From Nissolia schottii (Eukaryota > Streptophyta > Magnoliopsida > Fabales > Fabaceae), in contig QANU01085996.1 of assembly GCA_003254905.1 (NCBI GenBank), forward strand, positions 372,001 to 436,000: a DNA stretch of 64,000 bases, read 5' to 3'. The position numbers and the translations under genes are program-made. Below, one piece after another: positions 35,600 to 47,150 of this stretch. The stretch's first letter is position 1. Each line of letters begins with the position of its first letter. The notes under the pieces are model-generated. The model did not search any database and had not been told where the DNA came from. It saw nothing but the letters and a program-made list of their open reading frames with translations.

Positions 35600-36786
35600 A
35601 TGAAAATGGAATTCTTCAGCCAACATCAACCATTTCTTGCTGATTCCCCCAACGGCTTGTGCTCTGAGGACAAGTGAGATTTCTGATTTTTAGGGCTAAC
35701 ATTTCCCCTTCGTTCCTTCGCTTCTTGCTTCATCTCACGATGTCACTTTCTTTGTTCCAATCTTTTGCTGACTTGTTTGTTATAGTTCTTCTGTTTTCTG
35801 TTATGCTCAACTGTAACAATCCTGAAATGATGGTTGATGATTGACGGTTTCTTAAACAACGCTGCTCTGTTTTTGCTGTTGCAGAATGAGAGAGGGTTTC
35901 ATGGAGGAGGAGTTTTATGATTGGGAATGGGAACCGCAGTTGACACACAAAAGCAAGCATCTTTGGTTGAATGAGGAGGAGTTCCCTCAACTCTTGACTA
36001 GTTTCAACGATTTCAATGGCTTCGACCTCCCTTCCCTTGACGATTACTTCGCCGCCGTCGACCAAAAGCCCCTCAATACCGGTTCAAACACTGGAACCGA
36101 ATCTGTGGTTTGCGTCAAGCAAGAGAATCAGGTGGAAGAAGAACACCATATTCTTCCCATTAACATCGAGTATAAGAAGGCTAGTTCTCTGGATTTTGAA
36201 GAGATAAAGAAGCACTTCAATTTTCCCATCGCAGAAGCTGCCAAGAGAATGAAATTGGGAGTGACACTTCTGAAGAGGAGGTGCAGGGAACTCAACATTG
36301 TAAGATGGCCTCATCGAAAAATCAAGAGCTTGCACTTGTTAATTGAAAACCTCAAGGTGCGTCTCTTTTTGTATCATTGAGTGAATGATTTCTGTGTGTT
36401 ACTTGAACCTTAGACAAACAATTGTAGGGGATCACGTATTTAATCTTTCTAGTTTCTCACTAATTTGTACTCATTGGGTGATCATGAATCTGAGAGTAGA
36501 TGAAATTAATCTGATCATTACTGTTCTGTTTTTGCTTTCTTTTTTGACCTAACATTAAATATTATTTGGCTTCAAGTGTAGTGGTCCGTATATGGTTCAA
36601 AGCTTTTTGTTGCTGTGTTTGTAGGAGATGGGCATGGAAAATGAGGTTGCCATGTTAGAGGAGCACAAAGAGATGCTGGAGAACCTACCTTGGATGGAAC
36701 TCAGTCAAGAAACTAAGAAGCTGAGACAGGCTTTTTTCAAGGCCAAATTCAAGCTGAGGAGAAGAAACTTGGCCCCTAAACCTTGA
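35600..36786 (+). CDS. RKD4: RWP-RK domain (RKD) transcription factor, candidate RKD4/GROUNDED orthologue (235 aa)
   Basis: Three coding exons, 35600-35673, 35885-36356 and 36625-36786, GT-AG and in frame. The RWP-RK DNA-binding domain spans about residues 125-180. It includes LDFEEIKKHFNFPIAEAAKR, MKLGVTLLKRRCRELNI and the signature RWPHRK at 165-170. An acidic, aromatic N-terminus (EEEFYDWEWEP) may be an activation region. The last exon is a Leu/Glu/Lys helix (ENEVAMLEEHKEMLENL) likely to form a coiled coil. RKD factors act in the egg cell and early embryo; Arabidopsis RKD4 drives zygote elongation and patterning. At 235 residues it is slightly short for the family. Orthology to RKD4 rests on its closeness to the Pcc1 and RCF3 genes, as I recall for Arabidopsis. 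It is the only intact copy in a cluster of relics. Confidence 0.9.
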
Positions 36787-37340
36787 ACCTTTTTCCATGG
36801 CCATGTGTGCTTTCAATCTTGCTGAAATCAACAATAGTAAATGACATTTGAGCATGCAAATATTCACTATAACTACCGAACCACTAATTGGTAGCTAGCT
36901 AGATATCTTAGTCCTATTCTATAGATGATAAGGAAACAAAACTTTGGCAGCATTACATTTTAGTCAAGCAGAATTTGATGAAGAGTTTAGGTAAAACTAC
37001 AAACGTACGCCTTTGCATTCCATATTAGTAACATGATCAATTGTTTGCTTTCGACTTATCTTGTATCATCCAAATCGGAACTTTTGAGGATGTTTACTGT
37101 TTAGTCTTTATGATCATTCGTAGTTAATTTTTGTATATGTCACAATCTCCTTTGACGCTGGTTTCTTAATAAAGCAAGCAAGACAAGCTTTATTACTTAT
37201 TGGTAGCTTAAGTTGGTAATGCCTTTTAGAAATAATAGGAACCTTTGCGGTGGTATTTGATCCTTGTACATAGGCTATTTTGTATTTTTTTGTTAACTTT
37301 GAAGCATAAGGCAGGGTAGGAATAGAAACACTTACTTCTA
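36787..37340. other. Downstream region of the RKD gene
   Basis: Sequence downstream of the stop, such as TATCTTAGTCCTATTCTATA (about 36904) and ATGATCAATTG (about 37033), recurs after the relics at 44.7 kb and 50.6-50.8 kb. No other gene is seen. Confidence 0.6.
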
Positions 37341-37349
37341 AAGGGTGGG

Positions 37350-37810
37350 GTGGTGGGGTGGGGGGACCACACAGGTGATAAACGGCACATACATTACATA
37401 CATAACGACGGTACGTTATGTACGGTTCCATTCCATGCTAATCTCTACGCTACGGCCACGCCCCTTTAGAAAACATGTTTGAATGCTTGAATTTAATGTT
37501 GCCCCCTTATAAGAGAAATTCTTATATATATTATGGTGTAAAAGATTTATACTCTACCTTATATCTAAAGTATTGTTCTATCTTAAAAAGAGAGAAATCA
37601 TTAAGGAAAAAAAATTTATTAAGAGTAAAAATTGTACCATAAAAGAAATAAAATTTTTTTCCCTCCATGGTGTATATAAAAATTTATCGTCAAACAATCA
37701 GACCAAATCTGAGTGTCACTCTCTGCTCTGCGCTGCTTCCATGTTTTGATTATTACCTACGCAATAAGTTAAGTATAGTATATATTCAAAATTACCTTTT
37801 TCATGAAAAT
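37350..37810. repeat. Duplicated segment B (counterpart of 33180-33400)
   Basis: GGGGGGACCACAC, CAGACCAAATCTGAGTGTCA, CACTCTCTGCTCTGCGCTGC, TTCCATG and TTCAAAATTACC appear in the same order as in segment A. An extra insertion lies in the middle. Confidence 0.75.
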
Positions 37811-38039
37811 GTTACGTATATGCTCCCGTTATGACTCCATATATCAAACTTTTTCATCAAAATAATCTTTTTCAAAAAAAACCTTTTTTTTCAACCAAAA
37901 TAACCTTATCATCTACGCAAAAAATAAGTTGTGTTCAAAATAACATTAACAAACAGCTGAAGGAGGGGTAAATTAATGTTAAGCTTCTTTTAATTTTAGG
38001 GTCAAACTGATATTACTCTCATTAGGCTATGCTTGGTAC

Positions 38040-39148
38040 TTTTTTCTTTTTTTCTAGTCAGAGACCCCTTTTTAAGCTTATTTGGAAGTGGAAGGGAAGG
38101 GAGTTGAGCGGGTTAAATCCTTTCTTTAACTGGTGTCTAGATAAGTTTTACTGACAAATGCGAATCGAGTTATTCGCCATCTTTCTTTAGACAGCTCTTG
38201 TCCTCGATGCTCTAATCATGCTACGGAGACCATTCTTCATTCCCTTTGAGATTGTGAGGTAGTATCGAGGTTTTGGAAAGGCTACTACATCCCTCTCGCT
38301 GACATAATTTTTTCGAAGCACCCCTTCACACGTGGCTTTCAGAAAATTTGAAGCAAGATCATCATTTTGATTGGTACGGTGAACAGGAATGACGCTCAGT
38401 TTTTAGTTTAGCCCTCCATTATCTCTGGTATGTCCGAAATGACTTTAACATTAATAATTCTTCCCCTAGTAGTGGTGATCTTTGGTTCACCTTTGGATTG
38501 AAGCTCAAACACTACTCTCCCCTGGTCCATATATACTTTTCTTCTACCTCTTCTAATTCGAAGGATCATCTGGTTTGTTGGCATTTTCCTTCACCTGGGT
38601 GGGTGGTAGCGAATTGTGATGGATCTGTGATTCGCTCTGGTAGTGTAGGCTGCGGGGGTCTGATTAGAGATGAATCAGGGAGTTTCGTTATAGGTTTTTT
38701 TTTGGCTAAATTGGGTTTGACATCCATTATCATAGCAGAACTTTGGGGCATTTTGCATGTGCTTAATATTGCCTGGCGGGGTGGGTTCCAACAAGTGCGG
38801 GTTGATTGTGACTCTCAGAATGCCATTAAGCTTATCCATAATTGTCATAACCATTTGCATCGAGCTGCTTCGATCATATCTCGTATTCGTGAACTGTTGT
38901 CAAAGAATTGAGTGGTGTATCTTCAACATATCTTCAGAAAATCTAACCGTGTTGTAGATTGTCTTGCTCATCTAAGTCACAACCTACCTTCTTTTGAGGT
39001 TTCTTATTTTGACATAACGCCTGCGGCTACTCGCCCTCTTCTTCTGAATGATCTGATTTAGATTGTGTGACCTCATGGAGACTAGTTTTGTTTTTTGTTA
39101 TTTTTTTCTTTGAACTTTAGCTCCTTTGTCTACCTAAAAAAAAAAGAG
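38040..39148 (+). mobile_element. Decayed LINE 3' end with RNase H domain and poly(A)
   Basis: The main piece, 38498-38911, reads VVANCDGSV, AELWGI and VDCDSQNA, the first three acidic residues of the RNase H active site. After an in-frame TGA at 38909-38911 the frame goes on with NRVVDCLAHLSH, the fourth. Upstream, CPRCSNHATETILHSL resembles the zinc-binding zf-RVT region of plant L1 LINEs, with stops and frameshifts. The element ends in an A run at about 39137-39147. The reverse transcriptase is absent, so it is 5'-truncated and dead. Confidence 0.82.
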
Positions 39149-39149
39149 A

Positions 39150-40651
39150 AGATAGTGTATGTACGATTTGGGCTGGGCCTGGCCCAGAGCCATTCATTTG
39201 TCTGGTCTGTCAAATTGTCCTCCCCCACCAACAAAACCCTGAACTCCCCCGTGTCTCCCTCTGCACTGTCCCTCCAAAAAGAAGAAAAAAAAGCAGCACT
39301 GAATCCTACAAAGAAAACGAAAACAATAGGGACAGGCTACCTTTTTTAATCATTATACACACCTAGTCACCCACTACCCTCGTTGCTTTTGCTTCTCTCG
39401 TAACCATGATCATCTTTTATACATTCTTCCCTGCCCTTTTTCTAACTTCGTCTACATGTTTTCGTGTTGACGTCTGATGATTGTTTTTTTGGACTAATTC
39501 TTGTAAAATTATCTTATCGTCTGTTACATACAAAACAGTAATGTTATTTTGTATAACTAAAGTTGTTAGACAAGATACTCAATATTCACACACTGAGTTT
39601 ATCTTCAGGTTAAATTTTAAAAATGATGGCATGATAATTAAAATAAATAATTACATTAATAAATGTGTAAGGTCTATTATAGTAGAGTTTATTATAAACT
39701 CTACACCTATGAGTATAATTATTCTAAATTTATCTGTTTTAATTGTCTTGTAGCATTGCTCAACTTTTTTTTTTTTCTCTTCACAGCTGACTACATGTTT
39801 TTGTGGGTGTTGAGTGTCTCTATATCTTAAATGTAAAAACAACATCACTTGATAATAAAATTATCTTAACTTATATTTTTTAATTTTTCCAGCCTAATCT
39901 CAAACCTCAGACATACCGCTACTAACCAAAAGCTGGAAAATGACAAGTGAATGCAAAAAACCTATGACACTGCTCCTAGTGTTGGATAAAAAGACAAAGA
40001 GACATTAAAAGCATAAATGGTTATAAAAGAAAGCGACCGAGTGAGTGAGCACTCGTCATGGGGGCACCACATCAACATGGATATCAGAATTAAGAATTAA
40101 TTGGCCTTACATGACAAATTAAAAGAGGCCGTATTATGGAACATTGTTACTCATGATGTAGTACTATGTTCCAATTCAGCCACTTGCCATAGAACTGTGT
40201 GTTCTTAAAGGCTAATAAGAAAAACTAATCTGCATGGACTATTGGAAGTGGTTTGGGTTTGGGATTAATCTCCCAAAGGCGTTATTAAGTTGAACTTTGA
40301 TTTACCCTCAATAGTAAATCCGAGGAAGCTTCTAGGGGTAGGCAGGGGTGTTCAAAATTTGGCCTGCTAGTATGACTCTTTTTTTGTTCCAAGTTTATTG
40401 GATGGAGTTTGGATTTTGATCCAATATATTTTTAGTCTCGCTATTTGTACATTTAAAAAATAATCACTAAACAACCACCAAACGAAAAAACAAACATTTT
40501 AAAATAGATTATTTGTTCTGTAATGTTTGTTTATCTATTTTGGTGATTGTTAGGTGACTACTTTTGAGGTACAAATAACATTTTTATATATTTTTAATTT
40601 GGATCATGCTTCAAATTTGTCTGACTCAACTTAAAACCACATAATATTAAT
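39150..40651. repeat. Duplicated RKD upstream region (copy 2), no coding exons
   Basis: 39168-39480 matches the region upstream of the intact RKD gene (GGGCTGGGCCTGG, CTGTCAAATTGTCCTCC, ACACCTAGTCACC, GTGTTGACGTCTG). 40195-40330 matches 44752-44830 and 45975-46085 (TGTTCTTAAAGGCTAATAAG, then GGAAGTGGTTTGGG). RKD exons 1 and 2 cannot be found here, and the region is cut by the copia insertion that follows. Confidence 0.6.
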
Positions 40652-40904
40652 TAAAGGTATCAGCTCATAGCTAAGAAGAGATGAAAGTGACAGAGAAGAG
40701 AATTTAGTGAAAGAGAAAGGGAATGAGATTGAAGAAATTGAATTATGTATATTTTGTTATTTCATACTTTCAGTTCTCATATACATGTGCACAAGCTACA
40801 GTTCTACGCAGGTGATGTATAATAAACTAACTTACCAACATCCTTTAACTAGCTACTAACAGCAAAACAGTTTAATGCTGAGTCATCAACCGTTATCCCT
40901 TTCA
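40652..40904 (-). repeat. Copia 3' LTR (left on this map)
   Basis: Matches 42987-43233. It begins TAAAGGTATCAGCT and ends TTATCCCTTTCA on the plus strand. One end is TA rather than the usual TG, in both copies. Confidence 0.9.
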
Positions 40905-41800
40905 TCCCCCCTCAAACTAAGGGATTGAGAGTTCTCAATTCGCAGATTAATTCTGAACTCCAAAAAGGAAGCTGAAGGAATTGGCTTAGTACTAATATTA
41001 GCTATCTGGACTGTGGCAGGAATATGACTAACACGGACTCTTCCTTGAGCTACATGGTCACAGACAAAGTGTAGATCAAGCTCGAAGCTCTTAGAGTGAG
41101 AATAAAGCACAGGATTGGTTGTCATCAGAACAATACCCTGGTTGTCACAATATATCATAGGAGAAGCAGAAATGGAAACCTAAATTTCAGTTAAAAGAGA
41201 CTGAATCCACAATAGTTCAAATACTAAAGAGGTCAAGTTGTGATATTCCGCCTTTGTGCTTGATCGCGAAATGGAATGTTGCTTCTTGGAAGACCATGGC
41301 AAGTTAGGACCAAGATAGACACAGAAGCCACTAGTGGATTTGCAATCATCAAAGTCTGAACTCCCAATCCGAGTCACAATAACCTGCTAACTATAAATCA
41401 AAGCCTTTCTAGAGATGAAGTCCATAGCTGACAGAACCACTGAGGTATCGAAGGATTCGCTTAATAACCTTCCAATGTGTGTCTAAACTATTCTACATAA
41501 ACTGGAAAACCTTATTCACACACTAAGCTAACTCTGGCCAGGTGATTGTAACATATTGCAAGCTACCAACAATTGACCTATAAAAACTAGGATCATCAAA
41601 GGGATAACCATCATGCACCGATAGTTTAAGATTAGAAGGAATAGGAGTGGAGTAGGCCTTGCAGCCCCTCCATTTTAGCTTTTGCCAACAAATTCAAAGA
41701 AGACTTTATTGTCAAGAGCAAATTGTGAAACACTCTATAGATTCTTTGTAATTTGAAGTACATGAAGCAATTTATTCAATTTCAAAGGTACATTAGAAAG
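40886..41800 (-). pseudogene. Remnant of copia pol (end of RT and RNase H)
   Basis: On the minus strand the pieces read CKSTSGFCVYLGPNLPWSSK, SRSSTKAEYH and MIYCDNQGIV. These are the RNase H landmarks of plant copia polyproteins; an upstream part resembles the end of the reverse transcriptase. Several stops and frameshifts break the frame. Confidence 0.8.
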
Positions 41801-41806
41801 ACATGG

Positions 41807-42922
41807 CTAGAACTTAGACGTACCAACTAGGTTAATAGACAAACCTACTCCATTACAAACCATGACCTTTTCTGAGCCTTTATACTCCATTCGATCCATC
41901 AAATTTGCAAGATCTAGTGTCATATGGTGAGAAGCTCCTAAGTCAGGATACCAATTTGAATCATAAATGGTAGCAGGTGTGGCAATCACATCACTAAGGT
42001 GTGCTTTAGGGCCATTACTGCCAGAAGTGTGACTCGAGTCTCTTGAACTTTTATGTATAGAGGGATATAATTGTTCATCAAGTCTATACCAGCATTCAAT
42101 AACAATGTGTCCCCATTTTCCACAAACTTGACAATGAACAATTGTGTTCGAGGAAGAGTTTCTTCCTCTACCTCTTCTTGAGTCATATCTGCCACGACCT
42201 TGGCCTCTGCCATAAGCACTACGGCCTTGGCCTCTTCCATGAGACTGATTTCCTCTCCCAGAGCTTCCCTGAGCATAATTGGCCTGAAACTTGTTTCCTG
42301 AGCCATGAAACTTCTGTACAATTTCTTCTTGAGCAAGTAACAACGCCTCAAGTTCTCCCACAGACACAGGTTCAGATCTTGTAATAATAGACGTAATGAA
42401 TGGTGAATATTCCTCAGTTAAACCATCAAGAATTGCTGCTACTTGATCTGAATCTGACATGGGGGAACCTACTGAAATTAAGGCATCAACTACTTTCTTG
42501 ATTTTAAGTAGATACTCATTTGCAGAACCTGATTTTCTTGTATTTCCAAATTTATTTTTTAGTTGTCTCACTTTTGGAGTGGTTTGAGAGGCGAAAAATT
42601 GTTCTAACCTTTTCCACATTTGATGAGCAAATTCGCAGCCTATCATTCGCCTGGTGAATGCTTGACTCATTGAGGCAAGTAACCAAGATTTTAGAAGAGC
42701 ATTTTGCTTCTTCTAGATCTTGTATTCTGCAGTGACAGTGTTGCTTTCATGATCAGCTTCAGAGACAAATTTTTGTGGAATTCCTTTTCTATGAACGAAA
42801 TTGAGCAAGTCACGTCCCTCAATTGTCGCTTCAACTTGCTGCTGCGATGGCAAATAATTTTCTTCATCCAACTTAATAGCTACTAGATTTGAAAAGGTAT
42901 GAACCGCCATTGTTGCAATCAC
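41807..42922 (-). pseudogene. Copia gag with zinc knuckle and protease start, one premature stop
   Basis: The frame starts at ATG 42922 and is cut by a TAG at 42713-42715, where the family usually has Trp. It then stays open from 42712 to 41807. It has the UBN2-type gag core, a long Gly/Arg-rich stretch, the CCHC knuckle CQVCGKWGHIVIEC, and WYPDLGASHHM, where the protease active site normally reads DSGA. Apart from the one stop and the changed protease residue it is well kept. Confidence 0.88.
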
Positions 42923-42986
42923 AGTTGCACAACAGAAGAGTTTTGGGAGACTTCGGATGCCATTGGAGCTTGGAGCTCTGATAGCA

Positions 42987-43233
42987 TAAAGGTATCAGCT
43001 AATAGCTGAGAGAGATGAAAGTGACAAAGAAGAGAATTGAGTGAAAGAGAAAGGGAATGAGATTGAAGAAAATAAATTCTGTGTATTCTGTTATTGCATA
43101 CTTTCAATTCTTATATACATGTGCACAAACTACAATTCTACGTACGTGATGTATAACAAACTAACTGACTAACTTCCTTTAATCACCAACTAACAACATA
43201 ACGGTTTGATACTCAACTCCGTTATCCCTTTCA
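42987..43233 (-). repeat. Copia 5' LTR (right on this map)
   Basis: Matches 40652-40904 and sits next to the primer-binding site at 42975-42986. Confidence 0.9.
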
Positions 43234-43238
43234 TTAAT

Positions 43239-44400
43239 GAAAATCACATTCTCTTTTAAGTTTAATGATCATAAATCATAAAATTTGTATGTATGCTTTA
43301 AATAATGCACTTTTTACGTATAGCGCGATGGTATTCATATTGGTATTAGTTTGTTTTAAAAAGTATATTACAAAAAAAAATCTATTTAAAATCTTGTTTC
43401 CTGCCTCTAAAATTTAATGACGCTATTATAAATAACATTCAAACAGGTGTAAGTTGTCTAAATATCATATTGATTTGGCCTCTGAATCATTAGTCAAGTC
43501 GACATCAAATAGGGTTTAAGAAGTTAAATATGAACATTTATATTAAGTTTTGCCATTATATATTGCATTGTAGCCTCTAGAGATAACTATGCAGAGAAAG
43601 AGTTATATTATTTATATTTAATTTTTTGTTATATTAAATTTTGTAATTAATCTTGCATCGCACATGTTATTTATAATAATTTTTTTTTTGATAATTTTTA
43701 ATTAAACTAATAAATATTTAATTAAATTATTTTATTAAAAAATCAATAGTCAAAATATTTCAATGAAAACTTTTACTTTTAAAGTCTTTTACTACAGAAT
43801 AATCAACACATAATATTTACAATCTTATGAAGTATCAATTGTAATAAATTGTTTTCTATGTACATAATTCGTGCATTCGTGCACGTACATTGCACGAGAG
43901 AAAATAACTACTAGTATGTAGATATACTTCTTAAGTTTATATGCACAATAATCAAAATAAACAACACCATTTACCTAAGACACATTAATCTCATAAAATT
44001 ATTACTTTTATATTTTTCTTATTTTAGTTTTTCTAATGAGAATTACGTATCCTTAAACATATAAATAACGTTTTCACATATACAAAATTGTTGTGGAAAA
44101 AAATTTAATAGGTTTTTCTTTCGGTGCCCACAAACTACTTTAAAGATATCTCATTGTATGTAAATGATTGTGATTCAATCGCAAATTTAAAATAATAAAT
44201 AATTTGAGTTAGTAGGACACGTGACAAAATCTTAGATGTTATAGCATCGATACCCTTAAATTTTACGGGGTACCAAAATAAACCCCTTTTTAATATGATC
44301 CATTTATTTTTAAATATATTAAACATAAATTAGACCAGCAGTGCCAAATTAGGCCAGCAGTGTCAATTGCCATAAATTTTGTACTTTCTACTAATTTGTG
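43239..44400. other. AT-rich DNA right of the copia element
   Basis: No gene is seen. A GTGCATTCGTGCAC hairpin followed by an ACTACTAGT end (about 43871-43915) resembles a Helitron 3' terminus but is unproven. Confidence 0.6.
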
Positions 44401-44489
44401 CTGATTGGATGGAAATGATTTCAAGGAGATAAAATTATATATCCTGATGATTGTTCCGGTGAATTTTTGTGACATTAATTATTTGGAAT

Positions 44490-44690
44490 ATATTAGTGGT
44501 CAATGGTTCAAAGCTTTTGTTATTGTGTTTTATAAGATGGGCTTGGCAAATGAGATTTGCCATTTTGGAGCAGCACAAGAAAATTATGAGAGGAGAAGAA
44601 ACTTGGCCCTTGAACGTTTCGATGGCCATTGCTAATTTGAATCTTGCATACAACAGCAAATGACAATTAAGCAAATTCACCCTAAACACC
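44490..44690 (+). pseudogene. RKD relic, copy 2 (last exon only)
   Basis: ATGGTTCAAAGCTTTTGTTA (44503) through the kept end AGGAGAAGAAACTTGGCCC and the sequence after the stop matches 36593-36850 of the intact gene. The splice acceptor GTAGGAG is changed to ATAAG. About 70 bases of the coding helix, from the AAAGAGATG part to the KAKFKL part, are deleted. Exons 1 and 2 are missing. Confidence 0.85.
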
Positions 44691-46411
44691 ACTATTTGGT
44701 AGTTAAATATCTTAGTCCTGTTCTATATAAACTTCTAGCAAACTATATATGTGTTCTTAAAAGCTAAAAAAACACTAACATGGGATGGAAATGGCTGGGG
44801 TTTACTCTCCTAATTAATTAAAGTTGCAATAAAGTGTACATGTAAAGAAAGCTTGTGTAAGTGGATAGTGCACGTGTGATGAACACGCATTGCACAGGTT
44901 GATTAAATCAAATATTTATTATAGTCAAAATATTTCAAAGAAAACTTTTGGTTTACAATTCTATTAATACAAATAGATCAATACAAAACATATTTATAGC
45001 CTGATAAAATATAATAGAGATAAATATTTAAAATTTAATAATTAATATAACTCGATTTTACTTTCTTGGTAAGAATAGTTAAGTATACTTGTTAACTCTA
45101 TATACACAATTTAAATAAGAAAGTCCACTACATACCTAAGGCAACTAAAACTCATAAAGTTTTATTTAGTTATTTTGGAAAATATATACTTTTGAATGAG
45201 AACTATTAAATTCAAAAATAAAAATCACCTTTTCATATATATAAATTTGTGATGATAAAATTATATATGTTTATGTGATCCATAAAATCTTTACTATATA
45301 TTAAAACATAATATACATGATTATGATTAAAAAAAATATACCTTAAAAATTTCCCTTGCATGACAATAAATTAGTTCAGTACGTAGCATGTCAAATCAGC
45401 CCAACAGTACCAAATGCCAATTCCCCCTCCATATTCTACAAAAGGCATGCCATTAAATTGAGACATTGACGTGAGTATATGTTTAAGAATTTTTTTTTAG
45501 GTTTATATAAAAAAAAATATGGTATATTTTATATTTATATAAATATATTTTTAATAATATTGTGGGTCTTATATTTTGTGTGTTTGAAAAAAAAAAGTTT
45601 AAACACGTGTTCACATAAGAATATCTTTTAAATTTTACATTTTGAAGATTATAAAAAAAATTGTTAATCAATGTTATTAGGACATTAATTAAAAAAATTA
45701 AAGTGAAAGTATTTTATTGAGAAGTGAAAATTTTATATCTCTAATACATAAATTGTGTTTAAAACTTAAAAAATCTTCTATTATTGATTTCCTAAACCAA
45801 CCAATGCTTTGTTTAGCAAAAAATCTTTAAAAAAAAATTGCGTTTTTACTTGCTTGTTTTATTTAAAATAATAAGTATAGAGACCCTCATGAAATAAACT
45901 CATCGTGATGTTATTATGTTATAATTGTAAGAACTGTAACGTAGTAGCGGTTTTCAACCAAGCCATAAAGCTATGTGTTCTCAAGGCTAATAAAAACGCT
46001 AATAAACATCGGATGGAAGTGGCTTGGGATGGGGGATTAATTACTCTCTAAATATGCTATTAAGTTTAAGTTAAACTTTAATGCAGAACATAAAAAAGAC
46101 AATCTTCCTAGTGATGCAGAAATGCCATTCGGGAAATACTCTCAGTTTAGTGGCTAAATTGATATATAGGCATTTAGAGATAGCTATTTTTAAATAAAAA
46201 TATATATATTTTGTTAACAAGTGATCATTTTGGCACGTGGTTCGCAGAATCTTTTCACATTCTTAAGAATGTGATAAAGAAAATGTAACATTTTCATGTT
46301 TACTTTAAGATTAGAAAAAACATGATTAGGTGTTTTGCATTCTTGGGAATGAAAATTGTCCCATTTTCAATTCCACCTCTCCATGAGAATGTTGGATTTC
46401 GACAGGGAAGA

Positions 46412-46520
46412 GATTAGGATCATTAGAATATTATAGGAAAGTAGGTAAGTGATATGGCGATAGGAAAGGGATATTAGGATAATTAGAATATTATAGAGTC
46501 TTAGGTAAGTGATATAATGT
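46412..46520. repeat. Two-copy imperfect tandem repeat, period about 59 bp
   Basis: GATTAGGATCATTAGAATAT (46412) recurs as ATATTAGGATAATTAGAATA (46471), and both are followed by TAGGTAAGTGATAT. Confidence 0.8.
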
Positions 46521-46598
46521 CATGATAAGGACGAATATTAAGAAGAATATTTCTCATAGCAAATTAGAGATTGACAAATGTCACCCATAAAGTTTTAG

Positions 46599-46696
46599 AG
46601 TAACCTAGGTATTTCTATAAATTTAACCATTTCATATGATGGAGAAGAGTAACCTAGGTATTTCTATAAATTTAACCATTTCATATGATGGAGAAG
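46599..46696. repeat. Perfect 49-bp tandem duplication
   Basis: The unit AGTAACCTAGGTATTTCTAT and the rest of 46599-46647 is repeated at 46648-46696. Confidence 0.95.
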
Positions 46697-46854
46697 AAAT
46701 GAAGAATGTTTATCTTTTGTAGTTATTAGGGTTTAGTAGTAGATTTAGCATTTTTAATACTTAAGTCCTTTATTTTAGTATCAGATTCTCATGGAAATAG
46801 AATGTTGTGAAATTTGAAAAATCAAATCGTCCCCACACCTTAGACTCTTAACAA

Positions 46855-47150
46855 CCATCATCATCACCAGACCACCACTAGCCACCGTCAATCGGCTGAT
46901 GTTGATTTGCCATTAGATTATCCCCAGCCGATGTATGACCACTATTGGCGGATGTCGGGCAACCATTGGCTAATCTACGTCGAGCCATTGCTGGTTGAGG
47001 TTGAATCACCGTTAGCTAACACTAGACCCCCCATCGCCGATGGATCATAGTCGAACGACGTTGGATTACCATCAGTTTGCGATGACTGATAGCAAACCAT
47101 TGTCGGTCGAAACCGGACCGCCGGTTGATTTTAAACTACCTTCGGCATAT
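46855..47150. repeat. Degenerate GC-rich tandem repeat, period about 22-24 bp
   Basis: Variants of CCATTGGCTRATG and GATGTYGRRCAACCATTGG recur across this island, for example at 46939, 46961, 46986 and 47062. The block is clearly GC-richer than its surroundings. It looks like an old minisatellite; no protein is supported. Confidence 0.55.

Larger units (their letters stand above)
40652..43233 (-). mobile_element. Deleted Ty1/copia LTR retrotransposon (gag kept, most of pol lost)
   Basis: Two LTRs (40652-40904 and 42987-43233) flank a short interior, with target duplication TTAAT at 40647-40651 and 43234-43238. The element reads on the minus strand. Next to its 5' LTR, TGCTATCAGAGC (42975-42986 reversed) is close to the tRNA-Met primer site TGGTATCAGAGC. 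Next to its 3' LTR a purine tract GAGGGGGGA lies at about 40905-40913. The domain order is gag, zinc knuckle and the protease start, then a deletion, then the end of reverse transcriptase and RNase H. Integrase and most of the polymerase are gone, so it cannot move by itself. The two LTRs differ at many sites, so it is not recent. Confidence 0.93.

Noticed and set aside
38566..38860. Minus-strand frames opposite the LINE RNase H
   Set aside because: Shadows of the plus-strand RNase H frame.
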